Origin: a virus
Length of the DNA: 64,000 bases
Strand: one strand, 5' to 3'
IMG/VR virus record: IMGVR_UViG_3300046355_000213
Location: 1-64,000 of that record
A program made the position numbers and the translations under genes. The stretch's first letter is position 1. The number at the start of each line of letters is the position of its first letter. The notes under the pieces were generated by a model. It was not told where the DNA came from. It searched no databases and saw nothing but the letters and a program-made list of their open reading frames with translations. This document shows positions 39,058 to 49,100 of the stretch, piece by piece.

Positions 39058-39863
39058 TAATTGCTATTTCAGGTTACGCAGGATCCGGAAAAGACTTAGT
39101 AGGTCAAATGATCCAGTATCATACCAGTGAGTGCAGCAAGCCTAAGATGAGTAACTCCCGCTACAGGACCTTTGATGAGTTTGTTAAAGCAGGCGGAGGC
39201 TCAGACCTTAGAGACTTTGACCACCACTACTATACAGAATGGGAGATTAAGAAGTTTGCCGGTAAGCTCAAAGAGATTGCCAGTATACTCTTAGGTGTCC
39301 CTAAACACAAATTTGAAGACCAGGAGTTTAAGAAGCAGTTCTTAGGCTCACAGTGGGAAACTTATGGCATCGTCCGCGATGGTGGTACCAGACAGATTGC
39401 TGTCAAGACTACGCCTCACGATCCTAACGGCATGTGGTTACAGCAAAGCGGTAACACAGAGATGCATAACCGCATGACGGGTAGAGAGTTTCTGCAGAAG
39501 CTGGGTACAGACGCACTTAGAGATAAGCTGCATCCTAACGTATGGATCAACGCGCTCTTTGCTGACTACACTACAGATATGAGTGGTTACAGTGATCGTA
39601 TGAGTGGAGCAGATATTGAAGACCTCTACCCTAACTGGATCATCACTGACTGCCGGTTCTCCAATGAAGCTCTGGCAGTGAAAGACCATGGTGGAATTAT
39701 TGTGCGTATCAACCGTCCTGGCATTGATGCGGTCAACGCGCATCCATCAGAAACCGGTTTAGACACCTGGGCTTTTGATCATGTGATCACCAATGAAGGC
39801 AGCAAAGAAGAATTACTGGCTAAAGTAGCCACTATGCTGGATTCTGTGTTGGTTACCCATTAG
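39054..39863 (+). CDS. Deoxynucleoside monophosphate kinase
   Basis: 269 residues; P-loop GYAGSGKD (7-14), a long insert (residues 30-60), an LGTDALRDKLHPNVWINAL block and WIITDCRFSNEA, which is the DxR-type Asp/Arg motif of phage dNMP kinases. It converts dNMPs to dNDPs for replication. The family is a regular member of crAss-like phage genomes. Confidence 0.85.
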   Translation: MIIAISGYAGSGKDLVGQMIQYHTSECSKPKMSNSRYRTFDEFVKAGGGSDLRDFDHHYYTEWEIKKFAGKLKEIASILLGVPKHKFEDQEFKKQFLGSQWETYGIVRDGGTRQIAVKTTPHDPNGMWLQQSGNTEMHNRMTGREFLQKLGTDALRDKLHPNVWINALFADYTTDMSGYSDRMSGADIEDLYPNWIITDCRFSNEALAVKDHGGIIVRINRPGIDAVNAHPSETGLDTWAFDHVITNEGSKEELLAKVATMLDSVLVTH

Positions 39864-39890
39864 TAACCTGGTCACATCAGAAAACAATAC

Positions 39891-39931
39891 TTGTAGACCT
39901 TACTTGTAGAACTCCAAACAGCTCTCTAATT
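39891..39931 (+). promoter_or_regulatory. Promoter with TTGTAGA pair
   Basis: TTGTAGACC (39891-39899) and TTGTAGAAC (39904-39912), 13 bases apart here, followed by TAATTTAG (about 39928-39935), a weak -7 match. The small TM gene starts at 39939. Confidence 0.45.
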
Positions 39932-39938
39932 TAGCCGT

Positions 39939-40079
39939 ATGAAAATAATACATACCCTAAAGAAGCTTAACTGGAGTTCTATAGTAGGTTGGATAGTCAT
40001 CCTCACCACTACTTTCTTTTTGTGGTGGGGCTTATTTAAAATGTTCAACGGGTTTTTTGTATGGCTGGCCAGACAATAA
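39939..40079 (+). CDS. Small single-TM protein (46 aa)
   Basis: MKIIHTLKKLNWSS, then one TM helix (IVGWIVILTTTFFLWWGLF) and a short aromatic tail. Promoter-like repeats lie immediately upstream. Too short for automatic calling, but its composition and start position are convincing. Possibly a membrane toxin-like or superinfection protein. Confidence 0.55.
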   Translation: MKIIHTLKKLNWSSIVGWIVILTTTFFLWWGLFKMFNGFFVWLARQ

Positions 40080-40097
40080 TCCACTACTTAAAACTAC

Positions 40098-40286
40098 ATG
40101 GAATTTGCCTTTATGATTGAGTTATTGCCTGAACACAGAAGTATGTTAGGCATCGAGTTTAAACACCAGCAGGTAAGAATAGAGCTGGAAGAACTACATG
40201 GAGAGCAGGAGCGTACAGCCTACACATTTACACTGGGGCTGGGCCTGGCTCATATACAGTTCACTGTATTCAGGAAGAACAGTTAG
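40098..40286 (+). CDS. Small hypothetical protein (62 aa)
   Basis: Short alpha/beta protein (IEFKHQQVRIELEELH, AYTFTLGLGLAHIQFTVF). Last rightward gene before the convergent junction with the giant leftward genes. Confidence 0.5.
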   Translation: MEFAFMIELLPEHRSMLGIEFKHQQVRIELEELHGEQERTAYTFTLGLGLAHIQFTVFRKNS

Positions 40287-40303
40287 TTTAAGGGGGTTAA
40301 AAG

Positions 40304-40332
40304 AAAAGGGAGGCTATTGGTGCCTCCCTTTT
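40304..40332. terminator. Bidirectional terminator
   Basis: Perfect 11-bp stem AAAAGGGAGGC (40304-40314) / GCCTCCCTTTT (40322-40332), with T-rich runs on both strands (TTTTTCTT on +, TTTTCTTTT on -). It separates the convergent early and virion blocks and lies within 3 bases of the stop of the 1928-residue gene. Confidence 0.92.
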
Positions 40333-40334
40333 TC

Positions 40335-43300
40335 TTATTGTATCCGTATTCCCCACTCTTTACGGAAGTCATCATCAAAGATGGCTGTCATCTGTACAAC
40401 CTCTTTGGTTATAGGCATAAGCCTAAATAAATATTTCAAAGGTCTGGCTTCATCTGTTGTCTCAGAGTCGCCTGTAGCTACTCCCCAACCTTGCTTTAAC
40501 GTAGCTCCCAAGAATCTCTGGGTGTCCTCTGCCAAACTAATAATAGGCAAAGGAGACTTGATCAGGTTGGTAAACTCAATAGGGTTGTAGTAGAAGGCAA
40601 ACTCGTTGTAGTACTTAGACAAAGCCCTGGCTGTGTACTTGCGGATACCCGTGTACTCATCCATCTCATCATCATCTCCTGGTTTAACAGCCATGAGCAT
40701 CATGTAAAAAGCAATAAGAATCATGACCTCTCTGATGGCACTCTTTAAGTTACCAATGTGCATGTCAATGAATTCCGCTTCTGTGATGTTAAACTCCTCC
40801 CCATTTGCATAAGCATCTGCTTTCATGATGTGGTATCTGGCTTTAGCAGCCGCAATAGCACCATCCGAACCAAAACCTAATACAATACCTTTAAGCAACT
40901 GCCCGGCTCTTACGCTGAATAGCTCACCCATTAAACTGTTGAGCTTACCATATTGGTAAACATCCAGGTCACCGTCCTTGTAGAGGTTACCAAATCTTTC
41001 CTTAGCCATAGCCGGGATCCAGCTACGGAACTGCATCAGGGCCATGCCCCAGCTGTTGGTACGGATCAAATTGATGTCATCACTGGTAGAGTTACCAATG
41101 ATAGTCTTAGCTGCTTTTTTAACAGCGGCCCGGAACTTCTCTGAGTTCTCACTGCCCATGTCTACGCCAGGAATGGTCAGCTCATCATTTTCAATCTTGG
41201 CAGTGGCAAATAAACTCTTCTCTTGCTTGAGCTTGGCAATTTGTTCCTCCAACTTAGCTTTGAACTCTTTACGCTCAGCAGCCGGTAAGTTATAAAACGT
41301 ACTGTAGTTCATCTGGTCTTTCACATAGTTAGTGATGTTGACCAAATTACCACTTTCATCTACCATAAAGTTCTGCATCATGGCAATGGCCAGCGGGTTC
41401 TGTACGGCTTTGTCTGCAATACGCTGGAACACATACATGTTATCCAAACTAAAACTAGCTACTGCTTTAGATACAGAGAGCTTATTACCCTTGTTACGCT
41501 TACCGTCTTCCAGTAGCATATCAAAGTAGTCCAGCATAGCAATAGCTTTACTGTCTCTTTTGGTATACAGGTACATGGACTTAACCCAGTCGTCATTATT
41601 CATAACTACTTTCTTGGTACCCAATAAGAACGCGTTACCCGTACCACCTACAAACTGGGCAGAACCTGATAAAGGGTTTAGGGCTAAAGTCTTTAAGCTA
41701 AAGAAGCCCAGGATAAACTGTAGAGACTTCTGTGCAGAGAACGTCTTGCCAAACATCTTGACCTTTACGTCAAACTGTTCACCTGTACGTCTGTTGTACA
41801 AATAGAAATTAGTAAAGTCCTGCAGGATCTTGGCATTACGCTCATTACCCGGCTTGGTGTCAAGCTCTCCGTTAGGAAGTCGCTTACCTTCATTAAACAA
41901 GTTGGTGACAATACTCTCTTTGTTACGCTCCGCTGTGTTTAAGACAAACACGTCATCCTCCAAAGAGCTCATGCCCTCGTAGTTGTACATGTGACCACCC
42001 CAGATAGAGAATACTTTAAACAAGTCCTTGCTCTTTCTGTCGTAGTTTGGAGTAAGACCTCCATCATCTACACCGATGTCACGGGTAAAGTATACCGGCA
42101 CGCGGTTAAGTACCTCTCCTGTAACAGGGTCCTGGTCTGGAAAATACTGTGAGCCAGAGTCAATAGCCAGCTGCTCAAAGAAGTCACCACCGGCAAACAT
42201 TCCTTTGTTCATACCTCCAAAGACTAACTGATCCAATTTACCCTTGAACATAGATGGTATGAACTCCGGAGAGTACTCATCTATCATACCCAGGCGTTCT
42301 GCATGTCTGATCGTAGACTGGAAATACTTGTATGCCTCCATAGCAGGCTCGTTGCCTTTAGCACTAAGCTCTTTCCAACCGGCACTATGCCACTTGGCAC
42401 TAGGCTTTAAGAAATTATTCTTAGGGTTCAGGTATCCGTCCTGGTTAGGCTTACCCTCTTCATCTAAAATATTATGAGTATCTACCCATTTGTAGAAAGC
42501 TTTAGACACTGCTTCGGCATTAGCCTTCTCATCTGTCATAAACTTAGCCTCCTTGTAATACTCTAGTTTACGGGCTCTCTCCTTCTCATAGCGCTCACCG
42601 TCAAACTCCGTGTTCTCTGCAATCCACTTCCAGTCTCCTGTACGGATGGCCTGGTCACGCTGCCTGTAGAATTCACTGTCGTATTTTTTCAGGAAGTTAC
42701 CTGTCCACTTGCCGAGTTTAAAGTCCAGCATGATGTCAAATAACTTATCTCCCGTAATGCCTTTCTTTTTACCCCACTGCTCCAAAGCGTCTTTGTGCTT
42801 GTGAAGTTCTGTCATCATTTTGTTGAAGTCAGCATCGCGCTTGTTCTGCACGTTTCTAAGCATCTTGTAGAAAGTCTGTATGGCTTTAGTATCCAGCTGA
42901 GACAAAGAGTTAAATGTACCGGCTAAAAAGCTTACACCCTTCTCTGACTTCTCAAAGTTCTCTATACCCATACGCTGTGCAATAGAGCTGGCAATCTCTG
43001 TCAGGTTCTCTTCTACCTCCTCAAGGGTAGCTGCAGCATCGGCAGTCATTTGCTTATATACATCTGAGAGTTCTTTGAGGGCTTCAATGTCCTGCGTATT
43101 ACCAGAAGCAATGATATCGCGGTTGTAATCTGCAATGATCTTATTGATGATACCACTGGTAGAACTGAACACAGATAAAGTATCCAGGGCTGTGCGGATA
43201 TCCCTAGGAGTTAGGGCGTCATTGAGCATTAGCTCCCTGATACGGGCAACCTCAGTGTTACCCAGCTCAATAAACTTGTCAATAGATCCTCTTAGCTCAA

Positions 43301-46121
43301 GGTCACGGATAGCATCACGGTAGCGCTTAAGTTCTTCTTTTTGCTTGAACTTCTCTGCTGCCTTGAACTTCTTTTGCTCAATACGCTTATAGATACCGTC
43401 CAGCTTCTTGATCAACTTGTCCAGGTTCTTGTCTCCTGTAGTTTCATCTACAGATACTGGTAACAGGTAGTTTTGGTCATCCGGTATCATAGCCGGGTTG
43501 AAGTCACCAATCTCAATATTTTTCAGCTCCAGGTTGTCTATCTCATTCTTGGCATTCTTTAGGTACACATACTGGGTACGGATAGGAATAGCTCTTACTT
43601 TACCAAACTTGTTGAAGCCGTAGTGCTCCCTTAAGATACGCTTGTATTCTCCCAGCTGTATGCGGTAAGCCTGAGGCTTAAAGTCCTTGATCTCTGTCTG
43701 GAACTTGGCAATCTCCTGGCTCTTCCAGTCATAGATCTCTACTACTCCGCTTGTGGGAATCACGAGCAAGTCAATAGAACCTGCCATGTCAGCCTTAGGA
43801 TCGTAGATCTTTACCTCCTTCATGAACATGGTACCTACAGGATATGAACCAATCAGCTGCTCAAAGTAGCCATCTAACTTTTTCATGATCTCTGTACCTG
43901 CTGCTGCATGAACAACGGGTTGCTTGGCGTCACGCACAAGACCGGTAGCCGGATCAATATACGCCTCATAGATACTCTCCATCATTAAGTGGATAGCATC
44001 ACCGAACTCTGCCTTTAGAAGGTCAAGTTCCTTCTGGCGCTCATCTCTGCGGTCATTAGGGAATATCTTCTTGTAATACGCGTCTACCTTAGCCGTAGTC
44101 ACAGAGGTCTTCACCGGCCTGCCATCATGTTTATAGATGTGGCGCTTTTGCTTAGTCACCGGATCAATAGAGTTATCCAGGATAAGTCTGTTCTGCTCTT
44201 GCTTAAGTAAGTCTATACTACTTGCCAAAGAGAAGTAAATACCTTCCTCGGCATTGATTGATCCAAGATTACTTGTATCTGCAGAGCCGATCTGCTGTGC
44301 TGCTGCAGCAAAAGGATTGTCCTCAGCTTTTCTAAAAGTGTCTGTGATAATCTTCCATACTTTCTCCCACCAGGAAGCAAGCTTGGTGATTTTCTCCTGA
44401 GTCTCATTAGCAGTGTTGCCCTTGATGATATGCTCACTGATCACCTGGCCAATAGCTTCTTTCTTTAACTTAGTAAAGTTTACAGACCCATCCGGGTTTC
44501 TGTACTCTGGCAGGTTCTTGTATAGCTCTACTATTTCACGGTACAGTTGATAAGACGTGATGTCATTCATCATCTGCTTCATCAGCGGGTGATTATCTCC
44601 CAGCATGTTCACAAAGAAGTGAGCTGCCTCCTCTCCTAGTGTCCTGGCGTCCATAGAGCCCTCTGTGACCTGGATAATGCGGTTAAGCATGTCAGCCTTC
44701 GCATTGGCACTGATCGGCTGTCCTGAGGCATCTGTGATGCTGTCAACCGTTTCCACGCTTACCCCTATCTGGGATAAAAAATTTAGTACTTGTTGCTGGA
44801 GTTCCTGCTCTGAAGCCTGAGGGCTTGCAAAGAATTCATCCGGCAGGTTATCTTGCTGAGAGTCTTGTTGAGCCTGGAAGAGTTGGTACTGCTCTTCATC
44901 CTGCATAAGCTGCTCGGTAGTCTTACGGAAGTCTTCTAATATATTAGTAGCCACCGCATACGCCTGACCATAAAGGGCATTAGACTCAGTAATACCAAAA
45001 AGTCCCAGGATATAATCAAACAACTGGTCAAAGATATTGGCGTATTCTTTCTCTCCGGGTTTAGCTGGGATCTCCAGCAGCTGCTTTACAAACTTACCGT
45101 CTGTGAATATACCTACTATGAATTCATCCAGGTCTCTTAGGGCATAGTTGCCTTCACCGGTCTCATCATTATAACCTCCCAGCTTTTCTTTGGCGTAGTC
45201 AAACAAGTTCGTCAAAGCAGTAACTGCCTCGCCATTACTCTTAAGCTCATGGTAAGTCAGACTGTGCAGGATCTCATGGATAATAGTAGGCTCAGAGCCT
45301 GCTCCACGGAATTTAGAGTCCTGGTTAATAAAGATCTCATTAGTGCCTGGGTAGAATATACCTGCAGCGGTCATACCCCTGGCTTGTAAAGCAGGATGAC
45401 TGCCTGGTACCAGGGTAATCTTTACGTCATTAAGCTTAGCATAAGACATTAACTGTCCTGCCAGTTTATTTAAGGGATGGCCGCTGTCTGCAATCTTTTG
45501 CAAGACCTCAGTAGAACGTGTCTCTGTGCTTTCTGTAAAATACTTACGTCCCACGTTAGCATCCTGGGTATTCTTAGCCAGGGCTTTATTAAACACAAAG
45601 ATCTTGTATCCTGAAGGCGTCTGTCTTACCATAAACTTATAGTAAGGACTGCGGTTCAGGCTTGCTATCCGGTCATTGGTCTGCTTGATCTGCTCAGGCG
45701 TGCTGTACTTGACAAAACTGATCTGGCCATACTGGTTGATAAGGTTGAACTTCTTGTACAGGGCCTCATTGCCTTTTAAAGGCATTGGCATCTCAGCTGC
45801 ATTTTGATCCATGAAAGACTTCATAGCAGCATAACTAGGCTCACCATTGGTGTCCATGCCTTCTGTTAATTGTCCTTGGATAGAAGCTAAAGTCACTTCA
45901 TCAATGCCAGAGTCATTAAGCTGTGCTTTGATGGGACGTTCCCAGTCACCAAACCAGGACTTAAAATCATCTGTATAGGCAACTGCCCAGGCGTCTAAAG
46001 CTTCATCCTTATCAGGCATTACCTGGTTAAGGTCAGCAAAGAGCTGGGACTCGTTACCATTTGGTGCCGTCACTTTACTGACAGCACCGGTATTATCTCT
46101 AAATATGTGACATGAAGCCAT
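40335..46121 (-). CDS. Giant polyvalent virion-type protein with zincin and PD-(D/E)XK domains (1928 aa)
   Basis: N-terminal residues include FKSWFGDWERP, a pattern common in phage polyvalent proteins. A complete zincin follows: H282-EIL-H286 in THEILHSLTYHEL, with a supporting Glu region (FIVGIFTDGKF). A second, degenerate site is EEAAH at 497-501. Residues about 705-830 are a PD-(D/E)XK nuclease: GDAIH (707-711), D784 in AGSIDLL, EIYDWK (795-800) and QLGEYKRIL. Long coiled coils follow, and the C-terminal 500 residues include hydrophobic stretches (ILGFFSLKTLALNPLSG). Such proteins are packaged and injected, and act on host DNA or proteins early. Lies 18 bases after the 4560-residue gene. 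Confidence 0.8.
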   Translation of the reverse strand: MASCHIFRDNTGAVSKVTAPNGNESQLFADLNQVMPDKDEALDAWAVAYTDDFKSWFGDWERPIKAQLNDSGIDEVTLASIQGQLTEGMDTNGEPSYAAMKSFMDQNAAEMPMPLKGNEALYKKFNLINQYGQISFVKYSTPEQIKQTNDRIASLNRSPYYKFMVRQTPSGYKIFVFNKALAKNTQDANVGRKYFTESTETRSTEVLQKIADSGHPLNKLAGQLMSYAKLNDVKITLVPGSHPALQARGMTAAGIFYPGTNEIFINQDSKFRGAGSEPTIIHEILHSLTYHELKSNGEAVTALTNLFDYAKEKLGGYNDETGEGNYALRDLDEFIVGIFTDGKFVKQLLEIPAKPGEKEYANIFDQLFDYILGLFGITESNALYGQAYAVATNILEDFRKTTEQLMQDEEQYQLFQAQQDSQQDNLPDEFFASPQASEQELQQQVLNFLSQIGVSVETVDSITDASGQPISANAKADMLNRIIQVTEGSMDARTLGEEAAHFFVNMLGDNHPLMKQMMNDITSYQLYREIVELYKNLPEYRNPDGSVNFTKLKKEAIGQVISEHIIKGNTANETQEKITKLASWWEKVWKIITDTFRKAEDNPFAAAAQQIGSADTSNLGSINAEEGIYFSLASSIDLLKQEQNRLILDNSIDPVTKQKRHIYKHDGRPVKTSVTTAKVDAYYKKIFPNDRRDERQKELDLLKAEFGDAIHLMMESIYEAYIDPATGLVRDAKQPVVHAAAGTEIMKKLDGYFEQLIGSYPVGTMFMKEVKIYDPKADMAGSIDLLVIPTSGVVEIYDWKSQEIAKFQTEIKDFKPQAYRIQLGEYKRILREHYGFNKFGKVRAIPIRTQYVYLKNAKNEIDNLELKNIEIGDFNPAMIPDDQNYLLPVSVDETTGDKNLDKLIKKLDGIYKRIEQKKFKAAEKFKQKEELKRYRDAIRDLELRGSIDKFIELGNTEVARIRELMLNDALTPRDIRTALDTLSVFSSTSGIINKIIADYNRDIIASGNTQDIEALKELSDVYKQMTADAAATLEEVEENLTEIASSIAQRMGIENFEKSEKGVSFLAGTFNSLSQLDTKAIQTFYKMLRNVQNKRDADFNKMMTELHKHKDALEQWGKKKGITGDKLFDIMLDFKLGKWTGNFLKKYDSEFYRQRDQAIRTGDWKWIAENTEFDGERYEKERARKLEYYKEAKFMTDEKANAEAVSKAFYKWVDTHNILDEEGKPNQDGYLNPKNNFLKPSAKWHSAGWKELSAKGNEPAMEAYKYFQSTIRHAERLGMIDEYSPEFIPSMFKGKLDQLVFGGMNKGMFAGGDFFEQLAIDSGSQYFPDQDPVTGEVLNRVPVYFTRDIGVDDGGLTPNYDRKSKDLFKVFSIWGGHMYNYEGMSSLEDDVFVLNTAERNKESIVTNLFNEGKRLPNGELDTKPGNERNAKILQDFTNFYLYNRRTGEQFDVKVKMFGKTFSAQKSLQFILGFFSLKTLALNPLSGSAQFVGGTGNAFLLGTKKVVMNNDDWVKSMYLYTKRDSKAIAMLDYFDMLLEDGKRNKGNKLSVSKAVASFSLDNMYVFQRIADKAVQNPLAIAMMQNFMVDESGNLVNITNYVKDQMNYSTFYNLPAAERKEFKAKLEEQIAKLKQEKSLFATAKIENDELTIPGVDMGSENSEKFRAAVKKAAKTIIGNSTSDDINLIRTNSWGMALMQFRSWIPAMAKERFGNLYKDGDLDVYQYGKLNSLMGELFSVRAGQLLKGIVLGFGSDGAIAAAKARYHIMKADAYANGEEFNITEAEFIDMHIGNLKSAIREVMILIAFYMMLMAVKPGDDDEMDEYTGIRKYTARALSKYYNEFAFYYNPIEFTNLIKSPLPIISLAEDTQRFLGATLKQGWGVATGDSETTDEARPLKYLFRLMPITKEVVQMTAIFDDDFRKEWGIRIQ

Positions 46122-46139
46122 AGGGGTATTGTGGGGGGA

Positions 46140-49100
46140 TTAATTGCAACCTTTGTCTTTATCTTCTTTTACTTGGTCAATCTGAGCGCTTCTCACAAAC
46201 TTGCGTACACCTTCTGCATTGCGCAGTACCTCGGTAGCGCCTGTGCTTGCTACAGCAGCATTGAATATCACCAGCTTCTTGCGCGGACGTGACACGGCTG
46301 TGTACATCATGCGGTTCTGCTGTTCTGTTCCACCAGGGAATGACATGATATCATTCTCCAGTACATACGTTGAGTCATACGTACTACCCTGGACTTTATG
46401 AGAAGTGATGGCATATCCGTAGCCAATATCTACGATAGAACCTTTCAGGTCATAAAACTTTCTCCAGGCTGCCTTAGACTCAGACGTACCTCTTGTGTAT
46501 TTTTTAGCTGCAGCAGCTTCCTGTGCCAGGATAGTTTTCCACTTAGCCTTCTCCGTTGGGTTGATGGTCAGCATGGTTGACTTTCTTACGTTAGCCTCAC
46601 CGTTGATATCTACCACAGGAGTGTTAACCGTGATCTCATAGATAGGGAAGCCATACTTTGCAGAAACATCATTGCTGGTTTCTCTTACAGCAGATACTTT
46701 TCCTTTGAAGCCATTCTCAAAAGCAAGCTCTTTACCTACATAGTGAGGCGTGTTTACCCGTACAAAATCTCCTGGTAAATACGGCTGCTCCATAGCATCT
46801 TCAAACAAGGCTGTTCTTACCTGGCGGTTAAAGTTGTCTACTACTTCGTTACGTGCTCCTACAATTACTGATCCTTTTGTAAAGGCCGGATTATTATAAT
46901 CTGCTACGTACTCTGTAACCACAGCTTTAACGTCATTCATGAACTGTACACCCTCGCCGTTCTCCATCTTGTCAGCACGCTCCACTAAAGGATTCTTAAC
47001 CACACCTGGCTGGTCTTTTTGGATACGCTCAATGTTTACAGCAAATACATCTGTAACAGGGATGATAGGACTCTCTGAAGCCTGTCGCATACGCTCTGTA
47101 AGCTCCGCATAGTTAGTGCCCTGCATCAGGTTCCATACAGGTGAGTCTGTGTTATCAGCCACATCAATTGGCGGGATCTGAGCATTGTCTCCCATGAAGA
47201 TGATCTTTGCACCAGGAAGCTTTCTTTCCAGAAGTCTGCCATAGATAAAGTCTCCAATCATGGAAGCCTCATCCACAATGATCAGCCTAGCTGTCTCAAT
47301 AGGATCTGCCTTACCTGCAGCACGGAAGTCTGCTTCTTCATCAGCATTACGCTCTCTGAAATACATAGCGCCAAACTTATCATAGTCCGGTATAAGTCCC
47401 AGCATAGAAGCAATAGTGGCTGTCTTGTAGCCTTTCATAGACTCTTGCAGTACGTTCTTTGCCTCATAAGAAACTGTTGTACCTACAATAGAGTTCTTGC
47501 TTACTCCTGAAGTGGCAATAGCCTTCTGGATAATAGTGGTCTTACCTGTACCTCCACGGCCTTTTAGTAAGAACTGTTGAGCATCTCCTTTTAAGAATCC
47601 TTCTATCTTGTCAATAGCATCACGCTGTCCTTCATTGGCATAGACTCCTTCAAAGAGTTCATACTTCTTATCCAGCTTATCACCTTTAGGTTGCTCAACC
47701 GAAGCTTCAGTAGGAACAACAGACAAGCTATTACTCTCTGCAAAAGGATCTCCATCCCAAGGCACTAAGTTTTCCTCATTAAATAAGTTACCTGCCTGCT
47801 CATCTTGCTGTACTAAAGCGTCTGCTTTGTTGGCAATGTCAATAGCTTCTTGAAGTGTAGGAACATAGTCAGCTATGACACCATCCGGACCCTGGATATC
47901 GTAAGTACCGTCACTTCCTTTTAAGATAGTGAATGCACCAATTTCCAAGGTGTTTGGTGCCTCTGTATTCTCAGCTGCCGGTTGCTCATTAGCCACTTCA
48001 TTAGTCTCACTTTCAGGCATGATCACCTCTGGCTTAGCTACCAGTGCAGCATTGTCAGGATACATCTCCTCACGGGTTGTATTGTTATCAGCCAGCATAG
48101 ATGTAAAGCCTACGTTATTCACTTCAGTGTACATTTTATTGCTTCCTTTTTTGTTGACAGGTCTGAAGATCATATTACCTTTGCCGTCCTCTTTGTATCT
48201 CTCATAAAGTGTATGTACATACATCTTATCATACTGACGGTTTCTTCTCAGCTCTTCTATCTGGTCCTTAGAGTATGCTTTATTAAGTTTTACCACTTTG
48301 ACATAGGGACGCTTGGCAGTATCCATGTCTACGCTTACAGATAAGAAACCACCCATGTTCTTATAGAACTTGGCATTAGGAACAATACTGTCATCCATGA
48401 CGTTATTCTGGTGGAACTGCTTCCAGATACTGGCTGTGTTCAGCTCCATCTCCGGGCTGTTCTTAAACGCATCCAGGATTAACTTAGAAGTGTTTGAAAA
48501 GATCTCCACCGGCAACACGCGTACAAAGTTGAACGCTGTCTCCTGGTTGCCGCCCTGGATCATAGTTAAATAAGCCAGGTCTTTTAAGAACCCTTCAAGC
48601 TCAGTGTTACCTGAGTTGATAGCATACTGATACAGGTCTTTAGCAGAGTCTAGTGTCAGGTTAGTGCGGTAGCTGTCTGTTACACGTCTTAGCATCTTGA
48701 TGACATCAGGCTTGCCTTCTTCACTAGCAATCACCTGCATCAATTCTTTTAAGAACATGTTGTTCTGGATATTCTTATCTGTGCTTTCCTTGATTACTTT
48801 CAGTCTGCGGGCCATGCTGTTGTTACCCATCAACAATCTTTCTGCATGTGCTGCAATGTTGGTCTGGTTACCAGACTCATCCATGAAAGGTGTAGTCTGC
48901 ATGATGTAGTTAATCAGGAAGTCGTTGTACTTCATGATCAGCTCCTCTTGCATATCACGGGTTAAGAAAGCACCTGAGTCTAGTAAGTCTAGTGCAGGCT
49001 GGAACGCTTTTCTGGTACGCTGGTCAAGGGACACAAAGAATGGTGTGAAGAGTTCAAAGATGTCTTCTTTTTGCTTCTTCAACTCACCCATAAATGTGTT

